From Clostridium nigeriense (GTDB lineage Bacteria; Bacillota; Clostridia; Clostridiales; Clostridiaceae), in the NCBI RefSeq assembly GCF_900086595.1, contig NZ_LT575472.1:1502542-1566541 (forward strand): a DNA stretch of 64,000 nt, read 5' to 3'. Both the position numbers and the translations under genes were made by a program. Below the pieces are notes generated by a model. It did not search any database and had not been told where the DNA came from. It saw only the letters and a list, made by a program, of their open reading frames with translations. Of this stretch, positions 44,498 through 54,030 are shown in pieces. Numbering within the stretch: position 1 is the stretch's first letter; each line of letters opens with the position of its first letter.

Positions 44498-45499
44498 TTG
44501 AATATTAAATTAAGTGCTTTAGATCAATCTCCGATAAGAGAAGGTTCAACTTCTACAGAAGCATTAAATAATAGTATAGTTCTTGCACAAGAGTTAGAAA
44601 AACTTGGATATCATAGATTTTGGGTATCAGAGCATCATGATACAAAAAGCCTAGCAGGATCAAGTCCAGAAATTCTTATTTCTAGCATAGCTGCTAAAAC
44701 GAAGAATATTAGAGTAGGATCGGGAGGAGTTATGCTACATAACTATAGTCCATATAAGGTAGCAGAAAATTTTAAGGTTTTAGAAGCGTTATACCCTAAT
44801 AGAATTGACTTAGGAGTAGGTAGAGCCCCAGGCGGAATGCCTTTATCTACTAAAGCTTTGATGCAAGGAAAAAGCATTTTTAATGATGATTATCAAGAAA
44901 AAGTCTTAGATTTAGTTAGATTTATTTATGATATAGTTCCAGAAGAACATGAATTTAGTGGACTTAAAGCAACACCGTTAATAAATACTTATCCTGAAAT
45001 TCATATACTTGGGTCGAGTGGTGGAAGTGCAGGACTAGCAGCTGGTATAGGAGCATCTTATGCCTATGCTCAATTTATAACTGGAGGAATGGGTGTAAGC
45101 TCTGTAAATTGGTATAAGGATAATTTCAAAAAATCTATTATTTCTGAAACTCCTAATACTATAATTTGTAGTTTTGTTATTTGTGGAGAAAACGAAAAGG
45201 AAATCAATAATCAAGTTGCAATAATGGATTTAACTTTATTATTAGTGGAGCAAGGGAAAGCGTCAGGGATGCCTTCGTTAGAAAGAGCACTAGAGTATAA
45301 ATACTCTCAAGAAGAAATTCAAATAGTTAATAGAAATAGAAAACGAATGATTGTTGGAAAACCAAATAAGATAAAGGAAGATATTTTAAACATGAGCAAG
45401 GTTTATAATACAGACGAATTTATGATAATAAATTTGAATACAGATTTGGAAAGTAAAATAAAGTCTTATAAATTAATAGCTGAAGCCTTTAGAGAATAA
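44498..45499 (+). CDS. LLM-class flavin-dependent oxidoreductase
   Basis: 333 residues from TTG after AAAGGAGGTATG. A luciferase-like monooxygenase (bacterial luciferase fold): S-A-L-D-Q-S-P at the start, W-V-S-E-H-H-D near 45-51, G-S-G-G-V-M-L-H-N-Y-S-P and a G-R-A-P-G-G stretch. It should bind reduced FMN; the substrate is not known. The YhbW/MsnO8-type subgroup fits best. No partner gene for flavin reduction nearby. Confidence 0.88.
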   Translation: MNIKLSALDQSPIREGSTSTEALNNSIVLAQELEKLGYHRFWVSEHHDTKSLAGSSPEILISSIAAKTKNIRVGSGGVMLHNYSPYKVAENFKVLEALYPNRIDLGVGRAPGGMPLSTKALMQGKSIFNDDYQEKVLDLVRFIYDIVPEEHEFSGLKATPLINTYPEIHILGSSGGSAGLAAGIGASYAYAQFITGGMGVSSVNWYKDNFKKSIISETPNTIICSFVICGENEKEINNQVAIMDLTLLLVEQGKASGMPSLERALEYKYSQEEIQIVNRNRKRMIVGKPNKIKEDILNMSKVYNTDEFMIINLNTDLESKIKSYKLIAEAFRE

Positions 45500-45566
45500 C
45501 TTTTTATAATATAAAATTTTATGATAGTATATAAGAGGTAATAAAAGTATTTTAAGGAGGACTTAT

Positions 45567-46322
45567 ATGAAAGTTTTAATCACTAATGATGATGGAATAA
45601 ATGCAAGAGGAATAATTACATTAGCAAAAGAAATTGCTAAAAAGCATGAAGTTATAGTTGTAGCACCAAGAGAACAAAAAAGTGCATCTAGCCATTCTAT
45701 TTCAATTCATAATCCTATAAAAATTAGAGAAGAAAAAATTGATAAGGGTTTTAAAGCTTATAGCTTAGTTGGTACTCCAGCAGATTGTACACAAGCTGGA
45801 TTATCCTTATTAGGCAAGGATATAGATTTAGTTATATCAGGAATAAATAGAGGGTTAAACTGTGGAACAGATATATTATATTCGGGAACTGTATCTGCAG
45901 CTGTAGAAGGAGCAATTTATAGTGTACCTTCAATTGCTATATCTATGGAAGTTGATTGGGAAAGAGAAGATGAGGATTACACAAAGGCTGCCAAGTGGAT
46001 TAACAAGGTTGTAGACATAGCTGAAAATAGTTATTTGAGAAATGATGTTGTTTTAAATGTTAATGTACCAAACGTTAATGAAGAAGACATTAAAGGTATT
46101 AAGGTTTGCAAGCTTGGACAATCAACATACAAGACCGATTATGTTTTAGTAGAAGAAAATGAAGATATGATTTATATAACAAAAGGAGTTAGAAATAAAA
46201 TATCAGAAGATGATTCAGATCTTTATTTCTTATCGCAAGGATATGTAACTTTAACACCATTACATTTTGATTTTACTAATTTTAAGATATTAGATGAGGT
46301 AAAAAATATATTTGAAAACTAG
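45567..46322 (+). CDS. surE: 5'/3'-nucleotidase SurE
   Basis: 251 residues with the SurE fingerprint: L-I-T-N-D-D-G-I-N-A-R-G (Asp8, Asp9 metal ligands), A-P-R-E-Q-K-S-A-S-S-H-S and S-G-I-N-R-G-L-N-C-G-T-D. A divalent-metal phosphatase that hydrolyses nucleoside monophosphates, with a role in stationary-phase survival. SD AAGGAGG. Followed 11 nt later by the ClC gene. Confidence 0.95.
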   Translation: MKVLITNDDGINARGIITLAKEIAKKHEVIVVAPREQKSASSHSISIHNPIKIREEKIDKGFKAYSLVGTPADCTQAGLSLLGKDIDLVISGINRGLNCGTDILYSGTVSAAVEGAIYSVPSIAISMEVDWEREDEDYTKAAKWINKVVDIAENSYLRNDVVLNVNVPNVNEEDIKGIKVCKLGQSTYKTDYVLVEENEDMIYITKGVRNKISEDDSDLYFLSQGYVTLTPLHFDFTNFKILDEVKNIFEN

Positions 46323-46333
46323 GTGATGTAAGT

Positions 46334-47896
46334 TTGGAAGAAGAAAATATTAAAGAGATATTATTACAAAGAAAGTATATGAAGTTTAGACTTTTAGTTC
46401 AGGGTATAATAATTGGAGTAATAACGGGATTTATAATTGTATTAAATAGAATAGGAATAAATAAAATAAGTATTTTATTTAGGAACTTTTATTCTTGGGG
46501 AAATAAAGAACTAATAAATAGTTTATTAGTAGTTATAATTTTAGCATTACTTGGATATGTAGTTGGACTAATGGTTAAAAGAGAAACTATGATATCAGGG
46601 AGTGGTATACCTCAAGTTAAGGGAAGAGTAGTTAATAAACTTAAAATGAATTGGTTTAGAATTTTAGTATATAAGTTTGTTAGTGGAATTATAGCTTTAT
46701 CAGCAGGATTAACCCTTGGGAGAGAAGGTCCTTCAGTACAAATTGGGGCTTCAGTTGGAGAAGGGGTAGCAGAAAAAACATATAAAAAATTCCCTGTAAA
46801 GAAGGAATTTTTAATAACAGCTGGTGCCTCAGCAGGATTATCGGCAGCATTTAATTCGCCTTTATCCGGCATTATATTTGCACTAGAAGAAATACATAGA
46901 AATTTTTCACCCTTAGTATTATTACCAGCTATGGCAGCGGCAATAAGTGCAGATTTTATTTCTAAAAACTTTCTTGGGATGAATCCATCCTTAAACTTTA
47001 ATGAAATAAACCCAATTCCTTTAAAATACTATTGGATATTAATTATTTTAGGAGTTTTAACTGGAATTATGGGAGTTATTTTTTCTAAAGGAATATATTT
47101 ATCTCAAAATATTTATTCAAAATTAAAAAATATACCGAGTGAAGTTAAAGTAATAATACCCTTTATTATTACTGCAGTATTAGGATTAATATTACCTAAT
47201 TTATTAGGTGGAGGACATGAACTAATTTTAGAATTAACTTCAAGCAATAATTCTATATTTTTTTTAGTAACATTATATTTATTGAAGTTTTTGTTATTAC
47301 TGATATGCTTTGGTTCTGGTGTTCCAGGAGGAATATTTTTACCAATGTTACTACTTGGTGCGGTTTTAGGAAATATTGTAGGAGTATTTTCATGTGAAGT
47401 ATTAGGGGTTAGTAGTTCATTTATAATTAATTTTATAGCTTTAGGAATGGCTGGTTATTTTTCTTCTGTTGTTAAAGCGCCAATAACAGGTATAGTATTA
47501 ATTATGGAAATGACAGGTTCCTTTAATCACTTGCTATCATTATCAGTTGTAGTTATAATTTCTTATATAACATCAGAGATTTTAAGAAATGAACCAATTT
47601 ATGAAGTATTACTTGAAAAACTTTTAAATAAAATTGGAATTACAAATGAAGAAAATAAAAATAAGAAAACTATATTAGAATTTGTCGTTGAAATGGGAAG
47701 TATAGTAGAGGGAAAATATATAAATGAAGTTAATTGGCCAAAGGATTGTTTACTAGTTTCTGTAAAAAGAGGAGAAAAAGAAATAATTCCTAAAGGATCA
47801 GTAAAATTGATAAGTGGTGACTATATAGTTGCTTTGGTTAATATAGATAGAAGAGCTTATGTTATAGAAGAAATTAATAAAATAACTTTAGTGTAG
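46334..47896 (+). CDS. ClC-family chloride/proton antiporter with RCK_C domain
   Basis: 520 residues from TTG. About 18 membrane helices/half-helices with the ClC selectivity motifs G-S-G-I-P, G-R-E-G-P-S-V-Q (external gating Glu present) and G-x-F-x-P in G-G-I-F-L-P. The C-terminal 75 residues form a TrkA-C/RCK_C-type regulatory domain. The gating Glu argues for H+/Cl- exchange rather than a channel. Its stop codon lies 23 nt inside the convergent amidase gene. Confidence 0.92.
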   Translation: MEEENIKEILLQRKYMKFRLLVQGIIIGVITGFIIVLNRIGINKISILFRNFYSWGNKELINSLLVVIILALLGYVVGLMVKRETMISGSGIPQVKGRVVNKLKMNWFRILVYKFVSGIIALSAGLTLGREGPSVQIGASVGEGVAEKTYKKFPVKKEFLITAGASAGLSAAFNSPLSGIIFALEEIHRNFSPLVLLPAMAAAISADFISKNFLGMNPSLNFNEINPIPLKYYWILIILGVLTGIMGVIFSKGIYLSQNIYSKLKNIPSEVKVIIPFIITAVLGLILPNLLGGGHELILELTSSNNSIFFLVTLYLLKFLLLLICFGSGVPGGIFLPMLLLGAVLGNIVGVFSCEVLGVSSSFIINFIALGMAGYFSSVVKAPITGIVLIMEMTGSFNHLLSLSVVVIISYITSEILRNEPIYEVLLEKLLNKIGITNEENKNKKTILEFVVEMGSIVEGKYINEVNWPKDCLLVSVKRGEKEIIPKGSVKLISGDYIVALVNIDRRAYVIEEINKITLV

Positions 47897-48713
47897 AGGT
47901 AATAGGGATGTTTTTAACATCCTTATTACTTCTTTCTTTTAGTATAGTATCTTTGTAACTATTTATATAGTTTAATATACCTTCTTTTATGGCTTTAGCA
48001 GAAGCTTCTTGCCCCTTAGTAGATTTTAAATACTTTTCATCTGATGTATTACTTAAAAATCCTAATTCTATTAAAGCAGAAATGCTTTCATTTAGTTCTA
48101 AAACGGCCAAGGCATCTTCTTTATTTCCATAAGTTTTTATTCCTCTATCAGAACTATAATTTAAATTAATTATTGAATTTTGTAGGGAAGAAGCTAAGGC
48201 TTTGCTATTTTCATCATTAGCTTTATACCAAGTTTCAGTTCCTTTTACATTAGTATCTTCATAATTACTATTACAGTGTATTGATATGAATATATCTGCT
48301 TTAAAAATTTCAGGAATTTTTATTCTTTCTTTTAAACTATCATTTGCTGTTTCAAGCCAAGGCAATGAATCGTTAGTTCTAGTATAGACTACTTTAATTC
48401 CTTCTTCCTCTAGAAGCTTTCCAAGTTTTAATGAAACATTTAAAACAATATCTTTTTCAAAATCTCCTGAATTACTTTTTGCTCCTGTATCCCAATCTCC
48501 ATGACCAGGATCTATACAGACTATTATTTTATTATCAGAGGATGTAGATATTATTTTTTTGTTAATAGGTGGTTCTTTATTTAGCAGTAAAATAAGAAAT
48601 ATTAGACCAAATCCAGTTAATAATATGCTTAAGCGAAATAATACTTGTCTTCTTCTCTTGCGTTTATATAGGAGTTTTCTTCGGTATGCAATATCAAATT
48701 TTTGATTATTCAC
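47874..48713 (-). CDS. N-acetylmuramoyl-L-alanine amidase (Amidase_3)
   Basis: 279 residues. An N-terminal basic tail and one membrane helix (about 25-43) anchor the enzyme outside. Zinc ligands are visible: I-D-P-G-H-G, Glu in F-E-K-D-I-V-L, S-I-H-C-N-S, and the catalytic Glu in L-I-E-L-G-F. It cleaves the amide between muramic acid and the peptide stem; architecture matches the CwlD group used for spore cortex, but without neighbours the specific role is open. The gene overlaps the ClC gene tail-to-tail by 23 nt. Confidence 0.9.
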   Translation of the reverse strand: MNNQKFDIAYRRKLLYKRKRRRQVLFRLSILLTGFGLIFLILLLNKEPPINKKIISTSSDNKIIVCIDPGHGDWDTGAKSNSGDFEKDIVLNVSLKLGKLLEEEGIKVVYTRTNDSLPWLETANDSLKERIKIPEIFKADIFISIHCNSNYEDTNVKGTETWYKANDENSKALASSLQNSIINLNYSSDRGIKTYGNKEDALAVLELNESISALIELGFLSNTSDEKYLKSTKGQEASAKAIKEGILNYINSYKDTILKERSNKDVKNIPITSTLKLFY

Positions 48714-48949
48714 AGAACATAATCTCCTTATTTTAATATTTCAAAACTTTAAATATATTTATTAAATTTGTAATGAGTTAGTATATAAAGACAGGATAAA
48801 ACTTATATAAATATACTTTTATAAAGTTAACATAATATAATTATACTCATATAAAGAATAAATGTAAATAAATGGTAATGAATAAGTAAGATATCATTAG
48901 TTGATAATATAGAAATATTGATATAAACTATAAGAAAGGGGGAAGGTCT

Positions 48950-49510
48950 ATGCCTAAGATATTACAAAATCCAAGAGAAACAATTTTAAAAGAAGGATAT
49001 GCATTATTAGAAGAAAAAGGATATAAAAATTTTAGTATGAGAGAATTAGCGAATAGATGTGAAATTGGTTTAGGTACAGTCTATAACTATTTCGAAAATA
49101 AAATGGCTTTAGTAAGAGAGATATTTAATGATACTTGGATTGAAATAATAAATAAGTTAAAAACAGTTAAAGACAAAGATATATCCTTTGAAGAAAAAGT
49201 AAAATTAATATATTCAGGATTAGAAAAGTTTTTAATATATCATAAGGAAGTTTTTTTTGAATTAACAAAAGAAGAAAAAGTTATTGAAGAAAAAAAATCT
49301 TGTTCTTGTCCTAAATATGATGTTTTAGATGAATTATATTTTATTGTTGATGAAATAATAGATTTACATAAAGAAAATAATGACATTACTATGAATATGG
49401 AAACAAGAAAATTAACATCATTTCTAATAAGCAACATGATAACTTTATCTATGAAAAATACTGAATTTTCAATAGAGGATTTATTATATATAGTTAGAAA
49501 TAAATTATAA
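48950..49510 (+). CDS. TetR-family transcriptional regulator
   Basis: 186 residues. N-terminal HTH (about 8-55) with F-S-M-R-E-L-A-N-R-C-E-I-G-L-G-T-V-Y-N-Y-F, followed by a helical ligand domain carrying a C-S-C pair (about 116-118). SD AAAGGGGGAAGG. It is 18 nt upstream of a rhomboid-like membrane protein, probably in one operon, and most likely represses it. The 236-nt gap upstream (48714-48949) holds no gene. Confidence 0.9.
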   Translation: MPKILQNPRETILKEGYALLEEKGYKNFSMRELANRCEIGLGTVYNYFENKMALVREIFNDTWIEIINKLKTVKDKDISFEEKVKLIYSGLEKFLIYHKEVFFELTKEEKVIEEKKSCSCPKYDVLDELYFIVDEIIDLHKENNDITMNMETRKLTSFLISNMITLSMKNTEFSIEDLLYIVRNKL

Positions 49511-49528
49511 AGGAGAAATTTTAGTATT

Positions 49529-50329
49529 ATGAAGTGGTTAAATAAGTTAGAAAGAAAGATAGGTAATTTTTATATAAGAAATTTAATGTTAATTATAATA
49601 TTTGGAAATATTCTAGTCTATGGTTTTACTTTATTAAGTGGGAGTCCAGATTTAATCAATAAAATATTTCTAGAACCATCTAAAGTAATGGAAGGAGAAA
49701 TATGGAGGTTAGTAACCTTTATATTTGTACCTGAAACAGGGAGTATAATTTCTTTTATATTTGCTATATATTTTAATTATTTAGCAGGTACTGGATTAGA
49801 GCAAGAGTGGGGAGAATTCAAATTTAACTTTTATTATTTTGTAGGTATGATAGCTACAATTATAGTATCTATGGTAACAAGAATTCCTGCTACTGGAGCA
49901 TATATTAATTTATCATTATTTTTAGCTTTTGCTATGATTTATCCTAATTTTCAAGTGTTACTATTTTATATAATACCTGTTAAAGTAAAGTATCTAGCTA
50001 TATTTAACTGGATTCTCATTGGATTAAACTTTATTGGATATTTAAGCTCATTTAGTATTGGTGGAATGTTGTTAACTTTAGTTCCAGTTCTAAATTTCTT
50101 TATATTCTTTGGTAAAGAAATAGTAACTGGTACAAGAAGCAATGCTAATAATTTTAAAAGACAGCAGAAGTTTAAGTCTCAAGTAAAAACAATAGAGATT
50201 TTTCATAGATGTGAAGTTTGTGGAATAACTGAAAAAGATAATCCTAATATGGAATTTAGATATTGTTCTAAATGTTCAGGGAAAAAATGTTACTGTATAA
50301 ATCATATAAGAGACCATGAGCACAAATAA
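49529..50329 (+). CDS. Rhomboid-like membrane protein with C-terminal zinc finger
   Basis: 266 residues. Five to six membrane helices with the rhomboid-type W-R-L-V-T-F-I-F-V-P and L-E-x-x-W-G motifs, but no G-x-S-G catalytic site: the corresponding region reads G-A-Y-I-N-L-S-L. It therefore looks like an inactive rhomboid. The last 45 residues carry a Cys/His cluster (C-E-V-C-G, Y-C-S-K-C, C-Y-C-I-N-H, D-H-E-H) predicted to bind zinc in the cytoplasm. Probably regulated by the preceding TetR gene. Confidence 0.75.
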   Translation: MKWLNKLERKIGNFYIRNLMLIIIFGNILVYGFTLLSGSPDLINKIFLEPSKVMEGEIWRLVTFIFVPETGSIISFIFAIYFNYLAGTGLEQEWGEFKFNFYYFVGMIATIIVSMVTRIPATGAYINLSLFLAFAMIYPNFQVLLFYIIPVKVKYLAIFNWILIGLNFIGYLSSFSIGGMLLTLVPVLNFFIFFGKEIVTGTRSNANNFKRQQKFKSQVKTIEIFHRCEVCGITEKDNPNMEFRYCSKCSGKKCYCINHIRDHEHK

Positions 50330-50345
50330 AAATAATTTAACATTT

Positions 50346-50370
50346 AAAACTCCTTAGGGAGTTTTTTTCT
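50346..50370 (+). terminator. Terminator of the TetR/rhomboid operon
   Basis: Stem AAACTCC / GGAGTTT around TTAG and a T7 run; shares its stem with terminators at 8.87, 53.91 and 54.74 kb. Confidence 0.85.
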
Positions 50371-50602
50371 TTGCAAAAGTATAAAATAAGAACATTTTTA
50401 AGATTGCTTGCAATCTTTTATTAATGATAGATGTAATTGTTTAAAGTAGTTATAATAGATAATTATTATTAAATAATAGTAATAGCAATTTAGAGTTAAA
50501 TATAGTATAATTAAGAGGAATAAAAATGAGAATTAATTGAAAAAATTTAAAAATTAATTAAAGAAAATATAGATTATTTTTACCAGTGAGAAAGGAATAA
50601 AA

Positions 50603-51376
50603 ATGGAAAATAATGATTTGAAAAAAATTTATGATAATCCTTTATATATAAGGTATATAGACAACCCGAGCAATGAGTTGATCTTAGAAGCTGTTAGGAG
50701 AAATGGATTAGCTATAAGATATGTAAAAAACCCAAGCAAGGAAATAAAGGAAGTTGCAATAAAAAATAATCCTCTAGCTGTTGAATATATTGATGATATT
50801 GATGAAGATAATTCAATTTTAGCTGTAAAGCTGCTTTGGAATTCATTAAAGTATATTAAGAATACGAGTGATAAAGTTAAGTTAGAAGCAGTAAAGGCAA
50901 AGGGATGGGCAATTCAATTCATTGAAAATCCCACAGAGGAAATGCAGTTAAATGCAGTTAATAAGGATTATGATTCCATCAAATATATTAAAAATCCTTC
51001 AGAAGAGGTTCAACTAGCTGCTATAAGAAAGTATTGGGCGGCAATAAAGTTTATAAATAATCCAAGTTTAGAAGCTAGGAAAGAAGCTATTAAGGGGAAT
51101 GAAGAAGCCATAAATTACATTAATTTTGATCTAGATGAACTAAAAATTTTAGTTGGAGAAAATATAAAGGTTGTTAAATATGTATATGATTCTATAGATG
51201 TAGATTTTGTAGTTAATGTAGCTATTGAAAAAGTGAAGGAAGAAGAAATTGATGAAAAATATATAAAGGATTTCTTAGAACTTGAGATTTTAGAAATGGA
51301 TAAAATTAATTTTATTAGAGAGTATGGAAGTAAAAAAGCTAAGATGTTATTAGTAGATTATAAACTTTCAAGATAA
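50603..51376 (+). CDS. Repeat protein of DUF4116-like type
   Basis: 257 residues, with about eight imperfect 22-23-residue repeats ending in the pattern Y-I-x-N-P-S (positions about 15, 38, 61, 85, 108, 131, 154, 177), the rest a helix with conserved Ala. This resembles DUF4116 helical repeats, a solenoid for protein binding. The C-terminal 75 residues lack the repeat. First gene of a unit with a MoxR ATPase (13 nt downstream) and a metallopeptidase/vWA protein, probably as an adaptor or substrate-recognition subunit. SD AAAGGAAT. Confidence 0.75.
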   Translation: MENNDLKKIYDNPLYIRYIDNPSNELILEAVRRNGLAIRYVKNPSKEIKEVAIKNNPLAVEYIDDIDEDNSILAVKLLWNSLKYIKNTSDKVKLEAVKAKGWAIQFIENPTEEMQLNAVNKDYDSIKYIKNPSEEVQLAAIRKYWAAIKFINNPSLEARKEAIKGNEEAINYINFDLDELKILVGENIKVVKYVYDSIDVDFVVNVAIEKVKEEEIDEKYIKDFLELEILEMDKINFIREYGSKKAKMLLVDYKLSR

Positions 51377-51389
51377 AAGAGGTGAGACA

Positions 51390-52475
51390 ATGAAGTTTTC
51401 AGAAGCAATAAGTACTGTGGAGTTAGTAATAGAGTCAGGTAATGTACCTTTAATAATAGGGGAGGCTGGTATCGGTAAGACTTCTTTAGTTAAAAGAATA
51501 TGTGTTAAAGATAATTATTACTTAGTTAATATAGATGCAAATCTTTTAAAAGAAGGAGAAATAGGAGGGCTTCCTTTAGTTGAAGCTGGAAGAACAAAGT
51601 ATGCAACTCATTATAAACTTATAGAAATTGAAACGGCGCTTTCAAATAATAAATTTAATGGCGTTTTATTATTTATAGATGAACTTAACAGATGTGAACA
51701 TGCTGTTCAGCAAGAACTTATGAATTTAATTTTAAACAGAGAAATAAATGGATATAGCTTACATGAAAATGTAAAGATAGTAGCAGCTATGAATCCATCT
51801 AACAAATATGATGGATTTGAAGATAGTGATTATCAAGTTGTGGATATGGATAGAGCCCAAGAAGATAGATTTGTATGGATTGAATTAAGTTCTGATATTA
51901 AGGAATGGATAAAATGGGCAATGAGTAGTGAAGTAAATGTACATGAACATATAATTGAGTTTTTATCAAATTTCCCAGAATATTTAAATGTACCTAATTC
52001 TAATGAATCTATTAAGGCAACACCAAGAAGTTGGGAGAGAGTTGCAAAAGCTTATAGTGTATATCTAAGGAATAAAGAAAAATACCCAATGGATATATTC
52101 TATAATGTAGTTAAGGGAAATTTAGGTGTAAGCATAGCTACTGATTTTATTAATTATATTAAGAACATAAAAAACCCTTTAATTAAGCCAGAAGATCTTT
52201 TCTCATACATGATTTTACCTATAGAAGTAAAAGAAGAAATAAGAGGGGAAAGTCACTCTAGATTATATATATTAGCTAAAAACTCTCTTAGATATTTAAA
52301 TGAAAATAATAATGAAATAAACAGAAAGCTATTTTCAGATTTATTAACTTGTTATCCAAAGGATTTAAGACTTGGAATTATGAAAGAAATTAAGGGCGAT
52401 GTAAGCGAAGAATTATATATGGACTTATTAAATGAAGATATGTTCTTAGATGCTTTCTTTAGTATTTATGAATAG
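51390..52475 (+). CDS. MoxR-type AAA+ ATPase
   Basis: 361 residues. Walker A G-E-A-G-I-G-K-T, Walker B L-L-F-I-D-E-L-N-R, sensor 1 region A-A-M-N-P-S-N and R-A-Q-E-D-R-F match the MoxR/dynein-related (AAA_5) class. These act as chaperones that remodel a vWA-domain partner, often for metal insertion or complex assembly. SD AGAGGTGAG. The partner is almost certainly the vWA protein encoded 11 nt downstream. Confidence 0.9.
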   Translation: MKFSEAISTVELVIESGNVPLIIGEAGIGKTSLVKRICVKDNYYLVNIDANLLKEGEIGGLPLVEAGRTKYATHYKLIEIETALSNNKFNGVLLFIDELNRCEHAVQQELMNLILNREINGYSLHENVKIVAAMNPSNKYDGFEDSDYQVVDMDRAQEDRFVWIELSSDIKEWIKWAMSSEVNVHEHIIEFLSNFPEYLNVPNSNESIKATPRSWERVAKAYSVYLRNKEKYPMDIFYNVVKGNLGVSIATDFINYIKNIKNPLIKPEDLFSYMILPIEVKEEIRGESHSRLYILAKNSLRYLNENNNEINRKLFSDLLTCYPKDLRLGIMKEIKGDVSEELYMDLLNEDMFLDAFFSIYE

Positions 52476-52486
52476 GATGGATGCTT

Positions 52487-53830
52487 ATGTTATTTGAAGA
52501 AAAAAGAAATAATCTATTAAAGCAAGCCTTAGATATAAAAGAAAATGGAAAGCTTTATAGTAGTTTTGAAAGAGAGTTTTTTTCTTTAGTTGAAAATGTA
52601 ATTATAGATATGCTTGAAGGAGAAGATAGTTTTTTTGGACAATTTCTAGTAAGAATAGAAAGAAGTATTAGATTTAATATAACTTGGCCATTAGCTACTA
52701 TTCCAAAGATGCAGGGTTTTAAAATGTATTTTAATCCATTACTTTTTCTTTCCTGTGATAAAAGGGAAATTCAAGCTTTATTTAAGCATGAAATATATCA
52801 TATAATGTACGGACATCATGAAAGGGAGAGAGTTCTTAAAAATAAATATACAACAATTGCAGTTAATTTAGCTCTGGATGTATCTATAAATCAGTTCATT
52901 AAAAATCTTCCTATGGATAGTTATAAACTTGAAAGAGTAAATAGAGAATATAGTTTAGATTTGAAAGAAGATAAACCAATTGAAATTTATGCTGAGGAAA
53001 TAGAAAAAGCTATTAAGGCAAAGTTATCTAAAAGTATGAATGATGAAAAAAATGATGATATTGGAGAAGTTATAGATATTTCTAAAGCCCATGATGTTTG
53101 GGAAGAAAGCACATTGAATCAAGACTCAATAAAGGATATAACGAAAAAAACAGCTATAAGTGCTTATAATGGTAAGGCTCCAAAGGATATTGAAGGAATT
53201 ATAAAAGCATATTCAGAAAAAGCAGAAATATCATGGAAAGATGCTTTAAAAAAAGTAATACCTTCATTAAGAGCTGGAGAAAAAAAGACAATAATGAGAA
53301 GGAATAGAAGACAACCAGAAAGATTAGATTTAAGAGGTTCCTTACCTAATAATGTTCCGGAAGTTTTAGTAGCTATAGATATAAGTGCTTCTATGAGCGA
53401 TGGAGAGTTTGATAAGATATTAGTTGAGGTTCTAGAAATTACAAGAACAAGAACTAATAAAATTACTGTTATTGAATGTGATAATGAAATAAGACGAGTA
53501 TATGAAATAAAATCTAAAAATGATATAAAAAAGAGATATGCTAAGATTGGAGCAACAAAATTTTCACCAGTATTCAGGTATATAAGAGAACATAACTTAA
53601 GAAACTCTGTTCTTATATACTTTACAGATGGTGTTGGAGAGAAAGAATTAGAGGTTAAACCATTCAGAAATAATACTATATGGGTTTTGACAGGTGATGA
53701 AGATTTATCTTTAGAAAATCCATATGGTGAAATAAAAAAGATTACAACTAAGTTGGAAAAAGGAGAAGGTGGAACTGCTGGATTAGAAATGATAAAGGAA
53801 TATCAGCAGGAACATGGAAGATACTTTTAG
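52487..53830 (+). CDS. Metallopeptidase-like / vWA domain protein (DUF2201)
   Basis: 447 residues. ATG 52487 has SD AGGA at 9 nt; ATG 52481 is too close. The N-terminal part is a predicted metallopeptidase with H-E-I-Y-H-I-M-Y-G-H (HExxH, about 100-109). The C-terminal part is a von Willebrand A-like domain with MIDAS D-I-S-A-S-M-S and a later Thr/Asp in Y-F-T-D-G-V-G. The combination is DUF2201/PF13203+PF09967. Partner of the MoxR ATPase; substrate unknown. Confidence 0.87.
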   Translation: MLFEEKRNNLLKQALDIKENGKLYSSFEREFFSLVENVIIDMLEGEDSFFGQFLVRIERSIRFNITWPLATIPKMQGFKMYFNPLLFLSCDKREIQALFKHEIYHIMYGHHERERVLKNKYTTIAVNLALDVSINQFIKNLPMDSYKLERVNREYSLDLKEDKPIEIYAEEIEKAIKAKLSKSMNDEKNDDIGEVIDISKAHDVWEESTLNQDSIKDITKKTAISAYNGKAPKDIEGIIKAYSEKAEISWKDALKKVIPSLRAGEKKTIMRRNRRQPERLDLRGSLPNNVPEVLVAIDISASMSDGEFDKILVEVLEITRTRTNKITVIECDNEIRRVYEIKSKNDIKKRYAKIGATKFSPVFRYIREHNLRNSVLIYFTDGVGEKELEVKPFRNNTIWVLTGDEDLSLENPYGEIKKITTKLEKGEGGTAGLEMIKEYQQEHGRYF

Positions 53831-53849
53831 GAGCTGCCTTTGGCAGCTC
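53831..53849 (+). other. Perfect hairpin at the end of the MoxR/vWA unit
   Basis: GAGCTGCC-TTT-GGCAGCTC directly after the stop codon, without a T-run. It may stabilise the mRNA 3' end; the true terminator is at 53905-53933. Confidence 0.7.
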
Positions 53850-53904
53850 AATTAAAAATGAAGAAGTGTGGAAGCAAGTTGAAACAAATTAATTAAATTA
53901 TTTT

Positions 53905-53934
53905 TTAAACTCCAAATATGGAGTTTTTATTTTT
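53905..53934 (+). terminator. Terminator of the MoxR/vWA unit
   Basis: AAACTCC (53907-53913) / GGAGTTT (53920-53926) with an AAATAT loop and T-rich tail. Confidence 0.8.
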
Positions 53935-54030
53935 ATATTAGCATAATAATGAAGAAACTCTTTATGAGTATAGTTATACTGGAAAAGTGAAATAATTTAT
54001 GATATAATACTATTCGTGTGGGGGTGTTCT

